DNA of 50,788 nucleotides from DATAWZ01 sp036266975 (GTDB taxonomy: Bacteria; Actinomycetota; Thermoleophilia; Solirubrobacterales; Solirubrobacteraceae), in the NCBI GenBank assembly GCA_036266975.1, contig DATAWZ010000144.1, positions 1 through 50,788 on the forward strand. The letters are read 5' to 3'. Numbering within the stretch: the first letter of the stretch is position 1; every line of letters starts with the position of its first letter. The notes under the pieces were generated by a model. The model was not told the origin of the DNA. It ran no database searches and saw only the letters and a list, made by a program, of their open reading frames with translations. This document shows, piece after piece, positions 10,782 to 18,156 of this stretch. A program made the position numbers and the translations under genes.

Positions 10782-12320
10782 GTGACGGATGCGCTGCCGA
10801 GCTGGCTCGAGCCGCTGCCCGACGCCGAGCGCATGCGGGCCACCGACCGCTGGGCGATCGAGACCCAGGCGATCCCCTCGCTCGATCTGATGGAGCGCGC
10901 CGGCCTGGGCCTCGCGCGCATCGCCGAGGCCCTCGCGCCCGAGGGCCGCGTGCTCGTCGTGTGCGGCAAGGGCAACAACGGCGGCGACGGCCTGGTCACC
11001 GCGCGGCTGCTACGCGACTCCGGCCGGGAGGTCGACGTTCGCCTGCTCGGTGCCGAGCCGGGAGATCTGCGCGGCGACGTGGCGGCCAACCTGCAGCGCC
11101 TCCCCGGCGCGGGGCCGACGCCGTTCGGCGATGAGGCGCTCGACGGCGCCGGACTGATCGTCGATGCGGTGCTCGGCACCGGCTTCGCCGGCGAGGTCCG
11201 CGAGCCACTCGCCGGCGCGCTGCGCCGGCTCGCCGCCGGGGGGGCGCCGGTCCTGGCGGCGGACGTCCCCAGTGGGGTCGACGCGTCCACGGGCGAGGTC
11301 GCCGGTGTCGCCGTGCGCGCGCAGGTCACCGCGACCTTCCACGCCGCCAAGCCCGGGCTGTGGGTGAATCCGGGCAAGGCCCACGCCGGCGAGGTGCGAG
11401 TGGTCGACATCGGCATCCCGCGAGGCCACACAAAGGGGGGCGTGCCGCCCGCGCAGGTCGGCCTGATCCGCGAGGGCGTGCTCGACGAGCTTCCCACGCG
11501 CGCGCCGGGCTGGACCAAGTTCGACAGCGGCCACGTGCTCGTCGTCGGCGGCTCGCGCGGCCTCACCGGCGCGCCGACGATGAGCTGCCAGGCCGCCGCA
11601 CGGGCCGGGGCGGGCTACGTGACCGCGTGCGTGCCCTCGAGCACCCAGATCGTCTTTCAGCTGCGGCTGCTGGAGGTGATGAGCCACGGCCTGCCCGACC
11701 GCGACGGCGAGCTGGTGCCCGACGGAGTGATCGAGGTGATGGAGCTGGCGCGGCGGGGGGGTGCGATCGCGCTCGGGCCGGGACTGGGACGCGGCGAGGG
11801 TGCCGGCGCCTTCGCACGCGAGGTCGCGCGCGCGGCCCGGACGCCGCTGGTGATCGACGCCGACGGACTGAACGCCCACGTCGGCCACCTGGAGGCGCTG
11901 ACCATGCGCGCGGCGCCGACCGTGCTCACCCCGCACACCGGCGAGCTCGCCCGCCTGCTCGACACCACCGCGGAGGCGGTCGACGCGCAGCGGCTCGCGC
12001 ACGCGCGCCACGCGGCGGCGCGCAGTGGCGCGATCGTCGTGCTCAAGGGCGAGGACACGCTCATCGTGCGACCCGACGGGTTCGTGGCCGTGAGCCCGGG
12101 GGCGTCGCCCGCGCTCGCCACCGCCGGCACCGGGGACGTGCTCACCGGGGTGCTCGCCGCGATCCTGTCGCGGGGCACGGCCCCGTTCACCGCGGCGGCG
12201 GCGGCCGTGCGGCTGCACGCCCGGGCCGGGCGGGAGGCGGTGCGCCGGCAGGGATCGGTCGACGGTGTCATCGCCTCGGACGTGATCGACGCGTTGCCCG
12301 CGGCCCGCGGCCGGGAGTAG
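10782..12320 (+). CDS. nnrDE: Bifunctional NAD(P)H-hydrate epimerase / ADP-dependent (S)-NAD(P)H-hydrate dehydratase
   Basis: Repairs NADH and NADPH that have been damaged by hydration. The 512 residues join two domains. An N-terminal YjeF_N epimerase domain has GKGNNGGDGLVTARLL near residue 62 and DAVLGTGFAGEVREP further on. The C-terminal dehydratase has a ribokinase-like fold, with GPGLGRGEGA, DADGLNA, LTPHTGELARLL and the catalytic/anion-hole segment ATAGTGDVLTG around residue 450. This fusion is the normal bacterial form. The gene is followed after 9 bases by the CCA-adding-type gene, so they are probably co-transcribed. Confidence 0.93.
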   Translation: MTDALPSWLEPLPDAERMRATDRWAIETQAIPSLDLMERAGLGLARIAEALAPEGRVLVVCGKGNNGGDGLVTARLLRDSGREVDVRLLGAEPGDLRGDVAANLQRLPGAGPTPFGDEALDGAGLIVDAVLGTGFAGEVREPLAGALRRLAAGGAPVLAADVPSGVDASTGEVAGVAVRAQVTATFHAAKPGLWVNPGKAHAGEVRVVDIGIPRGHTKGGVPPAQVGLIREGVLDELPTRAPGWTKFDSGHVLVVGGSRGLTGAPTMSCQAAARAGAGYVTACVPSSTQIVFQLRLLEVMSHGLPDRDGELVPDGVIEVMELARRGGAIALGPGLGRGEGAGAFAREVARAARTPLVIDADGLNAHVGHLEALTMRAAPTVLTPHTGELARLLDTTAEAVDAQRLAHARHAAARSGAIVVLKGEDTLIVRPDGFVAVSPGASPALATAGTGDVLTGVLAAILSRGTAPFTAAAAAVRLHARAGREAVRRQGSVDGVIASDVIDALPAARGRE

Positions 12321-12329
12321 GAGGCCAGG

Positions 12330-13724
12330 TTGGGCGTCCTGGAGGAGACCCGCGAGGCCCTGGCCGGATGCACCGCCTGGCTGGTCGGGGGCGCGCTGCG
12401 CGACCGTCTGATGGGACGCGTCGGCGAGGACCTGGACCTCGTCGTGGAGGGCGACGTCGAGCGGGCGGCGCGCACGCTCGCCCGCACGCTGCGGGGCGCC
12501 TGCTTCGCGCTCTCGGATGAGTTCGGCGCCTGGCGGGTGGTCCGGCATGCGGGCGGGGGGCAGGTCGACCTCAACCCGCTGCGCGCCGCCTCGCTGGCCG
12601 GCGACCTCGCGCTGCGCGACTTCACCGTCAACGCGATCGCCCAGCCGCTGGGCGGCGGTGAGCTGATCGATCCGCTCGGCGGGGCCGAGGACCTGCGCCG
12701 GGGCGTGCTGCGCCCGTGCGGCCCGGAGGCCTTCCGCGACGACCCGCTGCGCACCCTGCGCCTGGTGCGCTTCGCGTCCGAGCTCGGCTTGGAGGTGGCC
12801 GCCGAGAGCGTGCGCCTTGCCCGCGCGTCGGCCCCGGCGCTGGCCGGCGTGGCCGCCGAGCGCGTCTTCGCCGAGCTCGCGCGGATCCTCGTCAGCCCGC
12901 GCCCGGACGACGGCATGCGGTTGGCGGGCGAGCTCGGGCTCCTCGCCACGGTGCTGCCCGAGGTGCAGGCGCTCGACGGTGTGGAGCAGAGTCGCTTCCA
13001 CCATCTGGACGTCTGGGGCCACACGCTCGAGGTGCTCGCCGAGGCGCGGGCGCTCGGCGAGGACCCCGGCGCGCGGCTGGGCGCCGATCACGCGCCCGCG
13101 GTGCGCGCGCTGCTGGACGAGCCGCTCGCCGACGGGCTGACGCGCGGCGGCGCGCTGCGCTTCGGGGCGCTGCTGCACGACGTCGCCAAGCCGCTGACCC
13201 GCGCGGTGCGCGACGACGGACGCGTGATCTTCCCCGGGCACGACGAGCGGGGCACCGAGCTCTCCCGGGAGATCCTCACCCGCCTGCGGTCGAGCGAGCG
13301 GCTGCGCAGCCACGTCGCCGCGCTCACCCGGCAGCACCTGCGGCTCGGCTTTCTCGTGCACGAGCGGCCGCTGAGCGCGCGCGCCGAGTTCGCCTACCTG
13401 CGCGCCTGTGGCCCGGTCGCGGCCGACGTGACGCTGCTCAGCGTCGCCGACCGCCTCGCCACGCGCGGCGCGAAGGCCGAGCCGGCGATCGAACGACACC
13501 TGGAGCTCGCTCGCGAGATCCTCCCCGCGGCGCTGCGCTGGCACGCCGAAGGCCCCGTCGGGGCCCCGGTCCGGGGCGACGTGCTCGCGCGGTCGATCGG
13601 CCTGGCCCCCGGCCCGGAGCTCGGCGCTCTGCTGGAGGAGCTCGCCGCCGCGCGCTATGCGGGCGAGCTGAGCACCGCCCAGGAGGCGATCGAGCACGCC
13701 CGTCTGCAACGGGCGCGTGGGTAG
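12330..13724 (+). CDS. CCA-adding enzyme / poly(A) polymerase family nucleotidyltransferase with HD domain
   Basis: The 464 residues begin at TTG (12330), preceded at 5 bases by a clear GGAGG. The N-terminal class II nucleotidyltransferase head shows LVGGALRDRLMGR and the metal-binding EDLDLV. RDFTVNAIA, DDPLRTLRLVRFASELG and the neck region follow, and an HD domain has LLHDVAKPL and GHDERG. These mark the tRNA CCA-adding/poly(A) polymerase family; which activity applies cannot be decided. The encoded tRNA-Pro at 46351 lacks a genomic CCA, so the cell needs such an enzyme. Confidence 0.88.
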   Translation: MGVLEETREALAGCTAWLVGGALRDRLMGRVGEDLDLVVEGDVERAARTLARTLRGACFALSDEFGAWRVVRHAGGGQVDLNPLRAASLAGDLALRDFTVNAIAQPLGGGELIDPLGGAEDLRRGVLRPCGPEAFRDDPLRTLRLVRFASELGLEVAAESVRLARASAPALAGVAAERVFAELARILVSPRPDDGMRLAGELGLLATVLPEVQALDGVEQSRFHHLDVWGHTLEVLAEARALGEDPGARLGADHAPAVRALLDEPLADGLTRGGALRFGALLHDVAKPLTRAVRDDGRVIFPGHDERGTELSREILTRLRSSERLRSHVAALTRQHLRLGFLVHERPLSARAEFAYLRACGPVAADVTLLSVADRLATRGAKAEPAIERHLELAREILPAALRWHAEGPVGAPVRGDVLARSIGLAPGPELGALLEELAAARYAGELSTAQEAIEHARLQRARG

Positions 13725-13756
13725 GCTGTAGCCCCCCGCGCGACCAAGGAGGCACG

Positions 13757-14161
13757 GTGCAGGACTGCATCTTCTGCAAGATCATCGCCGGCGAGCTCCC
13801 CTCGCGGCGCGTCGACGAGGACGAGCACACGGTGGCGTTCATGGACATCAATCCGGCGACGCGTGGCCACGCGCTGGTGATCCCTCGCCGCCACGCCCGC
13901 GACCTGCTCGAGATCGACGCCGCCGACCTGCAGGCCTGTGCCGTCGCGGCCCAACGCCTGGCCGCACGGGCCAAGGAGCGCCTGGGCGCCGACGGCGTGA
14001 ATCTGCTCAACGCGTGCGGCGCGGCCGCCTGGCAGACCGTCTTCCATTTCCACATCCACGTGGTGCCCCGATACGCCGACGATCCGCTGCGGCTCCCCTG
14101 GATCCCCGCACCGGGGGACCCGGATGTAATCGCCCAGGCGGCGGCCGCACTCGCTGGCTGA
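13757..14161 (+). CDS. HIT family protein (histidine triad nucleotide hydrolase)
   Basis: A 134-residue HIT protein with a GTG start preceded by AAGGAGG at 13746-13752. It has the N-terminal zinc-type pair CIFC (Cys4, Cys7), FMDINPATRGHALVIPRRH, and the histidine triad HFHIH at 97-101 followed by VVPR. The family hydrolyses nucleoside phosphoramidates or diadenosine polyphosphates; the physiological substrate is not known from sequence. It lies 32 bases after the CCA-type gene. Confidence 0.93.
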   Translation: MQDCIFCKIIAGELPSRRVDEDEHTVAFMDINPATRGHALVIPRRHARDLLEIDAADLQACAVAAQRLAARAKERLGADGVNLLNACGAAAWQTVFHFHIHVVPRYADDPLRLPWIPAPGDPDVIAQAAAALAG

Positions 14162-14213
14162 ACAGCATCGTGCACTGCGCTCCGATCGGCGTTCTGTCGT
14201 GTTCAATTGCCCC

Positions 14214-14864
14214 ATGAAGAGGAAGCTGACCCTTGTCGCCGCCGGCCTTGCCGCCGGGGCCGTGGTGGGCGTTGTGCCAGCGCTCGCCACGATCACCGAA
14301 GTGGGCACGACGACCGACACCACCCCGCCGAGTTGCCCGAGCAAGTGCCTGGCCGTGAGTCGAACGACCGGTTACCAGGCCAAGATCGGGACCCAACGCT
14401 CGCTGATGATCGTGCCGAAGTCGGGCCGGATCGTGGCCTGGTCGATCACCCAGGGCACTCCGACCAAGAAGCAGATCACTTACTTCGACCAGACCGAGGG
14501 CGGCGCCCCCGAGGCCGGTATCGCCGTGCTCAAGGGCGGGAAAGGCCTGGAGTACGACCTCGTGGCCTCGAGCCCCTTCGTCAACCTGCAGCCGTACTTC
14601 GGCGAGACGGCCCAGTTCCCGCTGAACACGACGATCCCCGTCACCAAGGGCGAGGTGATCGCGCTCACCGTTCCGACCTGGGCGCCCGCGCTGGCGATCG
14701 GGTTCACCAACACGACCTCGTGGCGGGCGAGCCGGCCCAAGTCGGGCTGTAACAACACGACCACGCAGACGGCCGACGAGACGGTCGGCACGACCGTCCA
14801 GTACTACTGCCTGTACCAGACCGCGCGCCTGACCTACAGCGCGACACTGGTCACGACCCCGTAG
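14214..14864 (+). CDS. Secreted protein of unknown function
   Basis: A 216-residue protein starting MKRKLTLVAAGLAAG, a clear Sec signal peptide ending near ALA (about residue 25). The mature part is rich in Thr and Val and appears beta-rich. It has two cysteine pairs: CPSKC near the mature N-terminus, and two spaced Cys near the C-terminus in SGCNN and YYCLY. An upstream GTG at 14199 would add five residues ahead of the signal peptide and is less likely. No known domain is recognised. The stop lies 7 bases from the stop of the converging YbjN-like gene. Confidence 0.75.
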   Translation: MKRKLTLVAAGLAAGAVVGVVPALATITEVGTTTDTTPPSCPSKCLAVSRTTGYQAKIGTQRSLMIVPKSGRIVAWSITQGTPTKKQITYFDQTEGGAPEAGIAVLKGGKGLEYDLVASSPFVNLQPYFGETAQFPLNTTIPVTKGEVIALTVPTWAPALAIGFTNTTSWRASRPKSGCNNTTTQTADETVGTTVQYYCLYQTARLTYSATLVTTP

Positions 14865-14871
14865 GCGGCCG

Positions 14872-15372
14872 TCAGGGGGCCGCGGAGCCGCGTGGCGTCC
14901 ACGAGTCGCTCTCGATCTCGGAGACCGCCGACCTCGGGTCGGCGCCGGCGACCACGACCATGATCCCGGGCAGGTAGCGCGCCATCGTCCCCACGTTCCA
15001 CCCCAGGATACGGTCGGCCAGGGCTTGCGAGGGTGGCATGGCGCCGAAGTCGATGCTGGCCTTGTAACGGATCCTGCCGTCGTCGAGATCCAGTTCGAAG
15101 TTGCCGATCACCAGGCCGTAGTTGGCCCGCATCACGAACTCGGCGACGGCGGGCAGACGATCGGACGGCACCGGGAGGGGAAACTCCGAGTAGAACACCA
15201 GCCAGCCGGCCTCCTCGGTGTGGGCCACGACGGCCCACTGCGCGACCGGCGAGGCGTAGTAGCCACGAACAACCCCGCCGGCGGATGGCTCCTTCCACGC
15301 GCCGATCGAGTCCAGGGCGCGTTCGGCGACCTCGAGGAGCGCGTGCTTTCCGGGCTCGGGCATTGACAGCAT
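14872..15372 (-). CDS. YbjN-like (type III secretion chaperone-fold) protein, partner of the ART gene
   Basis: Reading from ATG 15372 (alternative ATG 15363) gives 166 residues; the longer upstream frame is only a shadow of the neighbour. The body matches the YbjN family: an initial amphipathic helix, WLVFYSEFPLPVP, FVMRANYGLVIGNFELD, IRYKASIDF, and the closing helix NVGTMARYLPGIMVVV. Established knowledge: YbjN domains share the fold of CesT/Tir-type secretion chaperones. The gene begins 29 bases after the stop of the probable ADP-ribosyltransferase toxin on the same strand. That placement suggests a chaperone or an immunity/antagonist protein for it; the choice between these is inference. 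Confidence 0.8.
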   Translation of the reverse strand: MLSMPEPGKHALLEVAERALDSIGAWKEPSAGGVVRGYYASPVAQWAVVAHTEEAGWLVFYSEFPLPVPSDRLPAVAEFVMRANYGLVIGNFELDLDDGRIRYKASIDFGAMPPSQALADRILGWNVGTMARYLPGIMVVVAGADPRSAVSEIESDSWTPRGSAAP

Positions 15373-15401
15373 CGTCAGACCAGACCGCGTGCCACGTTTG
15401 C

Positions 15402-17198
15402 TCAGCCCTCCTGGGTGAGGACGATCGTCTCCGGTTGGCGGTCTGGGCTCACCTTCTTCGCGTCCTCGACCGCCTGGGCGAGCCGGGGATCGACTCCTGG
15501 CGGTGCCGAGGCCAACGGCACGGTGGGGTCGGTCTTCAGCACGTCCACAACCTTCCACGGACTCCCGGGCGGGTAGAGGACTTCGCCCTCGGACACCGGG
15601 GAGATGCTCTCCACGTTGACCCCGCGCCGGCCATACGCGACCTCCAGCACCTTCCCGGGCCTGACACCCCCGGCGAAGAACTTGTTCCCCCATGCCGCCT
15701 TGAAGTCTTTCGCGGTGCTCTTGAGCGCTGCCTCACGAATCGTCGCACCCTTGCGCCACGCCTGCGCCCAGCCCGGGTACTCACGGGCATAGCGGAAGTG
15801 CGGACCCGCGATCTTCGGCATCTTGTTCATCCCCGAGACCGCAAGCTTCACCACCGACACGTTCTGGTGGCTCGCACTGTCCGGACCCTTCTTTGCCGCG
15901 GTGATGAAGTCGCCGGTCTGCATCCGGGTGGTCGGGTTGAGGTGCTTGTAGTAGTCGCTCGTGTAGAGATGAATCGCTCTGGCCTCGTTCTCCTCGATGC
16001 CGTACGCCGCAGCCAGCGCCGCGAAGTCGTGCGTGGTGTCCGACGGCAAGAGCTTCAGGTTGGTGTCGCCCAGTGCGCGGGCCCACGCCTTCTGCAGGGA
16101 AGCACTCTTGCTTGCGGCACCTGGCGTCCCCGGGGCGACGTTGTAGTCGTCCCTGAGCACCTTGCCGTATCCGGGTCGGGCGAAGTCCATGTACACGTAG
16201 ACCATCTGCTGCATGATCATGTTCTTCACCAGGGGGTCGGGACAGCTGAACAGCTTGGCGATGGCCTGCTCGCCCTTGGCCTTGAGCGCCGGCCTATCTG
16301 CCGGCGCCTGAAGGGCCTTGGTCTCCTCGAACAGGTTGTAGCCCTCCACGACGGTCTGCATCGCGGCGTCGTCCAGGCTTTCGAACAACCCCGGCGACAG
16401 ACCAAGCGCGGTGAGGGTCGTCACGACCAGCGCTCGAGCCTGAGCCTGAGCCTGCGCCGCCTGAGCCTGAGCCTGTGCCTGTGCCTTCGCGCCGCCGAGG
16501 ATCGGGGCCCCGGCGGCCGCTCCCGCGGTCGGGGCGACGCCCCACTTCGGGACCGGTGCTGCCGGCTTGGCCGGGGCCACCTTGTGTGCCCCGAGCCCGC
16601 CACCGGCAGCAGCCCCCGCGGGCGTCGCGGCCCCAGCCCACGGCAGCGGCTTTACAGGCACCGGCGGCAGCTTGTGTGCCCCGAGCCCGCCACCGGCAGC
16701 AGGCCCCGCGGGCGTCGCGGCCCCGGCCCACGGCAGCGGCTGCATGGGCAACGGCGGCAGCTTGTGGACCCCCAGGCCCAGGCCGCCGCCAGCCCCCGCA
16801 GGCGCCGCAGCCGCCCACCCCGCCGGCGGCAGCTTCTTCTTCTTCTGCCCGATTACGATCCCTTTGCCGTTCCGCTGCACGGCCGTCAGGCCGCTCACAC
16901 CCCCGACGGCATGCGCCCGGCGACGCTGCACGGCCTGCGCCAGCGCGTGCGCCAGCGGCTGCTCGGCCGACCGACCGCTCACGCTGGGTTCCGACCGGGC
17001 GATCACGTCCGATGGGGGCAGGCGGGGCTGCCCCGCGAGGGCCGCAACGGCATGGTTGCCCGCCAGACCCTGCAGAGCCAGCAGCCGTGCACGCGCTCCG
17101 GTGGCGGTCCCCCCACCCCTCACCTCGGCCTTCGCGCCGGAAGGCTCCGCATGACTCGCGGACACCTCGCTCTGGTTCCCCTGCACCCTGCTCCCCAT
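15402..17198 (-). CDS. Probable ADP-ribosyltransferase toxin with eCIS-type N-terminal motif
   Basis: A 598-residue modular protein. Residues 38-56 carry RLLALQGLAGNHAVAALAG, the LQxxAGNxAV motif common at the N-terminus of actinobacterial DUF4157/eCIS-linked proteins, followed by VQR motifs near 90 and 107. Residues 138-230 hold three tandem repeats of about 31 residues (GGGLGxHKxxP..PLPWAGAATPAG). An Ala/Gln run (239-255) and a helical region follow. Residues 405-553 look like an R-S-E class ADP-ribosyltransferase: an IHLYTSDYYKHLN opening, Arg469 in HFRYA, Ser494 in KSTA, and the catalytic pair Glu537/Glu539 in SEGEVLYPPGSPWKV. There is no Sec signal peptide. A YbjN-like partner follows after 29 bases. 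The target is unknown. Confidence 0.8.
   Translation of the reverse strand: MGSRVQGNQSEVSASHAEPSGAKAEVRGGGTATGARARLLALQGLAGNHAVAALAGQPRLPPSDVIARSEPSVSGRSAEQPLAHALAQAVQRRRAHAVGGVSGLTAVQRNGKGIVIGQKKKKLPPAGWAAAAPAGAGGGLGLGVHKLPPLPMQPLPWAGAATPAGPAAGGGLGAHKLPPVPVKPLPWAGAATPAGAAAGGGLGAHKVAPAKPAAPVPKWGVAPTAGAAAGAPILGGAKAQAQAQAQAAQAQAQARALVVTTLTALGLSPGLFESLDDAAMQTVVEGYNLFEETKALQAPADRPALKAKGEQAIAKLFSCPDPLVKNMIMQQMVYVYMDFARPGYGKVLRDDYNVAPGTPGAASKSASLQKAWARALGDTNLKLLPSDTTHDFAALAAAYGIEENEARAIHLYTSDYYKHLNPTTRMQTGDFITAAKKGPDSASHQNVSVVKLAVSGMNKMPKIAGPHFRYAREYPGWAQAWRKGATIREAALKSTAKDFKAAWGNKFFAGGVRPGKVLEVAYGRRGVNVESISPVSEGEVLYPPGSPWKVVDVLKTDPTVPLASAPPGVDPRLAQAVEDAKKVSPDRQPETIVLTQEG
16509..16787 (-). repeat. 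Three in-frame tandem repeats in the toxin linker
   Basis: About 93 bases per unit, encoding residues 138-230 of the ADP-ribosyltransferase-like protein. The first two copies are nearly identical (HKLPP, PLPWAGAATPAG); the third is diverged (HKVAPAKPAAP). The repeats are Pro/Gly/Ala-rich and probably form an extended linker between delivery motif and toxin domain. Confidence 0.75.
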
Positions 17199-17199
17199 C

Positions 17200-17212
17200 G
17201 CGACATTGTCGC
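17200..17212. promoter_or_regulatory. Palindromic operator candidate at the toxin start
   Basis: GCGACA-T-TGTCGC is a perfect 6+1+6 inverted repeat ending one base before the toxin ATG on the minus strand. A -10-like TTAGAT (minus strand, 17213-17218) abuts it, so the palindrome would cover the transcription start. That is the expected place for a repressor site. Confidence 0.45.
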
Positions 17213-17348
17213 ATCTAATCGTCTAACGCCGCTGACGAACGGCGGGCAGACAATTGGGAAGGGCTCGTCCACCTTCGCGCTCCCTGAATCACGTCGCCGC
17301 GGCGAGCACCAGCACCGGCAACGACTTCGCCGACCCGACGGAGGACCG

Positions 17349-17819
17349 TTACGGGGCCGCGGCGCCGCCCGACGGCGAGGCGGCGCCGCCGCCCGCCGGC
17401 GCCGATCCGGCGGCGGTGTTGCCGGTCGGCGCGGCGCCGGTGCCGCTCACGGCGCCTCCGCCGGTGGGCGCCGAGGCTCCGCCCGAAGGCGTCGCGGAGG
17501 CGGGAGAGCTGCTGCTCACCGGGGCGCCGGTGTTGCCGGCCCCCGTGCCGGTGTTGCCCGCCGCCGCGCCGGTGTTGCCGGCGCTCCCTCCAGACGCGGA
17601 GCTGCTCGAGTTCGTCGAGGTGCCCGTGTGCGTCGTGCTCGTGCCCGTCGAGGTCGTGCCCGACTGGTCGTCCGCACTGGTGTCGTTCGGCGGCACGACG
17701 TTGGGCGTCGAGCTGGGGATCACGTCGGCCGTCCCGCCGGAGCTCCCGCACGCGGTCAGGGCAAGGGCCAACAGCGCCGCGAGGACCGCGGCGATCGCGA
17801 CGCGCCGGGCGACGCTCAC
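17349..17819 (-). CDS. Low-complexity lipoprotein
   Basis: Starting at GTG 17819 gives 156 residues. A short basic start and Ala/Leu core lead to the lipobox LALTAC with Cys23. The mature protein consists almost only of Ser, Thr, Gly, Ala and Pro, including repeated GNTG units. It is probably an unstructured cell-surface or membrane-tethered tail. The start overlaps the stop of the upstream zinc-ribbon gene by four bases (GTGA), which argues that the GTG is the true start and the pair is coupled. Function is unknown. Confidence 0.65.
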   Translation of the reverse strand: MSVARRVAIAAVLAALLALALTACGSSGGTADVIPSSTPNVVPPNDTSADDQSGTTSTGTSTTHTGTSTNSSSSASGGSAGNTGAAAGNTGTGAGNTGAPVSSSSPASATPSGGASAPTGGGAVSGTGAAPTGNTAAGSAPAGGGAASPSGGAAAP

Positions 17820-18085
17820 GATCCGAGGGGTGGCATGCGACGCCCGCAGTGCGGACAGTCGTTGAGATCCTTCTGGGCGAGCTGGTCGCAATGGGGGCAG
17901 AAGCGCAGGTTCTCGACCGACCAGGGCAGCTTGGACTTCGACGGCGCCAGCGGCAGCACCTTGCCGACCACCTCGAGCTCCTCGCCGGTGTCGCGGTCGC
18001 GGTAGACCTCACCGGGCTCGCACTCGACGATCAGCTCACGACCGGTGGCCGGATTGCGCAGCCGGTGGCGCTGACGGAGGGACAT
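17816..18085 (-). CDS. Small zinc-ribbon protein
   Basis: An 89-residue cytoplasmic protein. Residues 1-45 form a small beta-rich region with EPGEVYRDRDTGEELEVVGKV. The C-terminal part has two CxxC knuckles, FCPHC and DCPHCG, spaced about 12 residues apart, which should bind one zinc ion. No signal peptide or catalytic motif is present. A TAGAGT -10-like box (minus strand, 18094-18099) lies 8 bases before the ATG, so its mRNA is probably leaderless. It is divergent from the cytochrome c/cupredoxin gene and coupled to the lipoprotein gene. Confidence 0.7.
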   Translation of the reverse strand: MSLRQRHRLRNPATGRELIVECEPGEVYRDRDTGEELEVVGKVLPLAPSKSKLPWSVENLRFCPHCDQLAQKDLNDCPHCGRRMPPLGS

Positions 18086-18093
18086 GGTCAGAA

Positions 18094-18148
18094 ACTCTAG
18101 TACACACGCACGACCGTGGTGGTGTGCAGCCGACGCTTCCGGTAGGGT
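18094..18148. promoter_or_regulatory. Divergent leaderless promoters, zinc-ribbon gene and cytochrome c-cupredoxin gene
   Basis: The 71-base gap holds TAGAGT on the minus strand (18094-18099), 8 bases before the ATG at 18085. On the plus strand, TAGGGT (18143-18148) lies 8 bases before the ATG at 18157. Neither start has a Shine-Dalgarno sequence. Confidence 0.5.
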
Positions 18149-18156
18149 GCCGGGGG

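Noticed and set aside
14872..15693. 273-residue start for the YbjN-like protein
   Set aside because: The first 107 residues overlap the toxin gene in another frame and are Arg/Gly-rich without family similarity.
16330..16860. GC-rich tandem repeats considered as a CRISPR array
   Set aside because: The units run in-frame within an open reading frame, have no unique spacers and encode a Pro/Gly/Ala linker.
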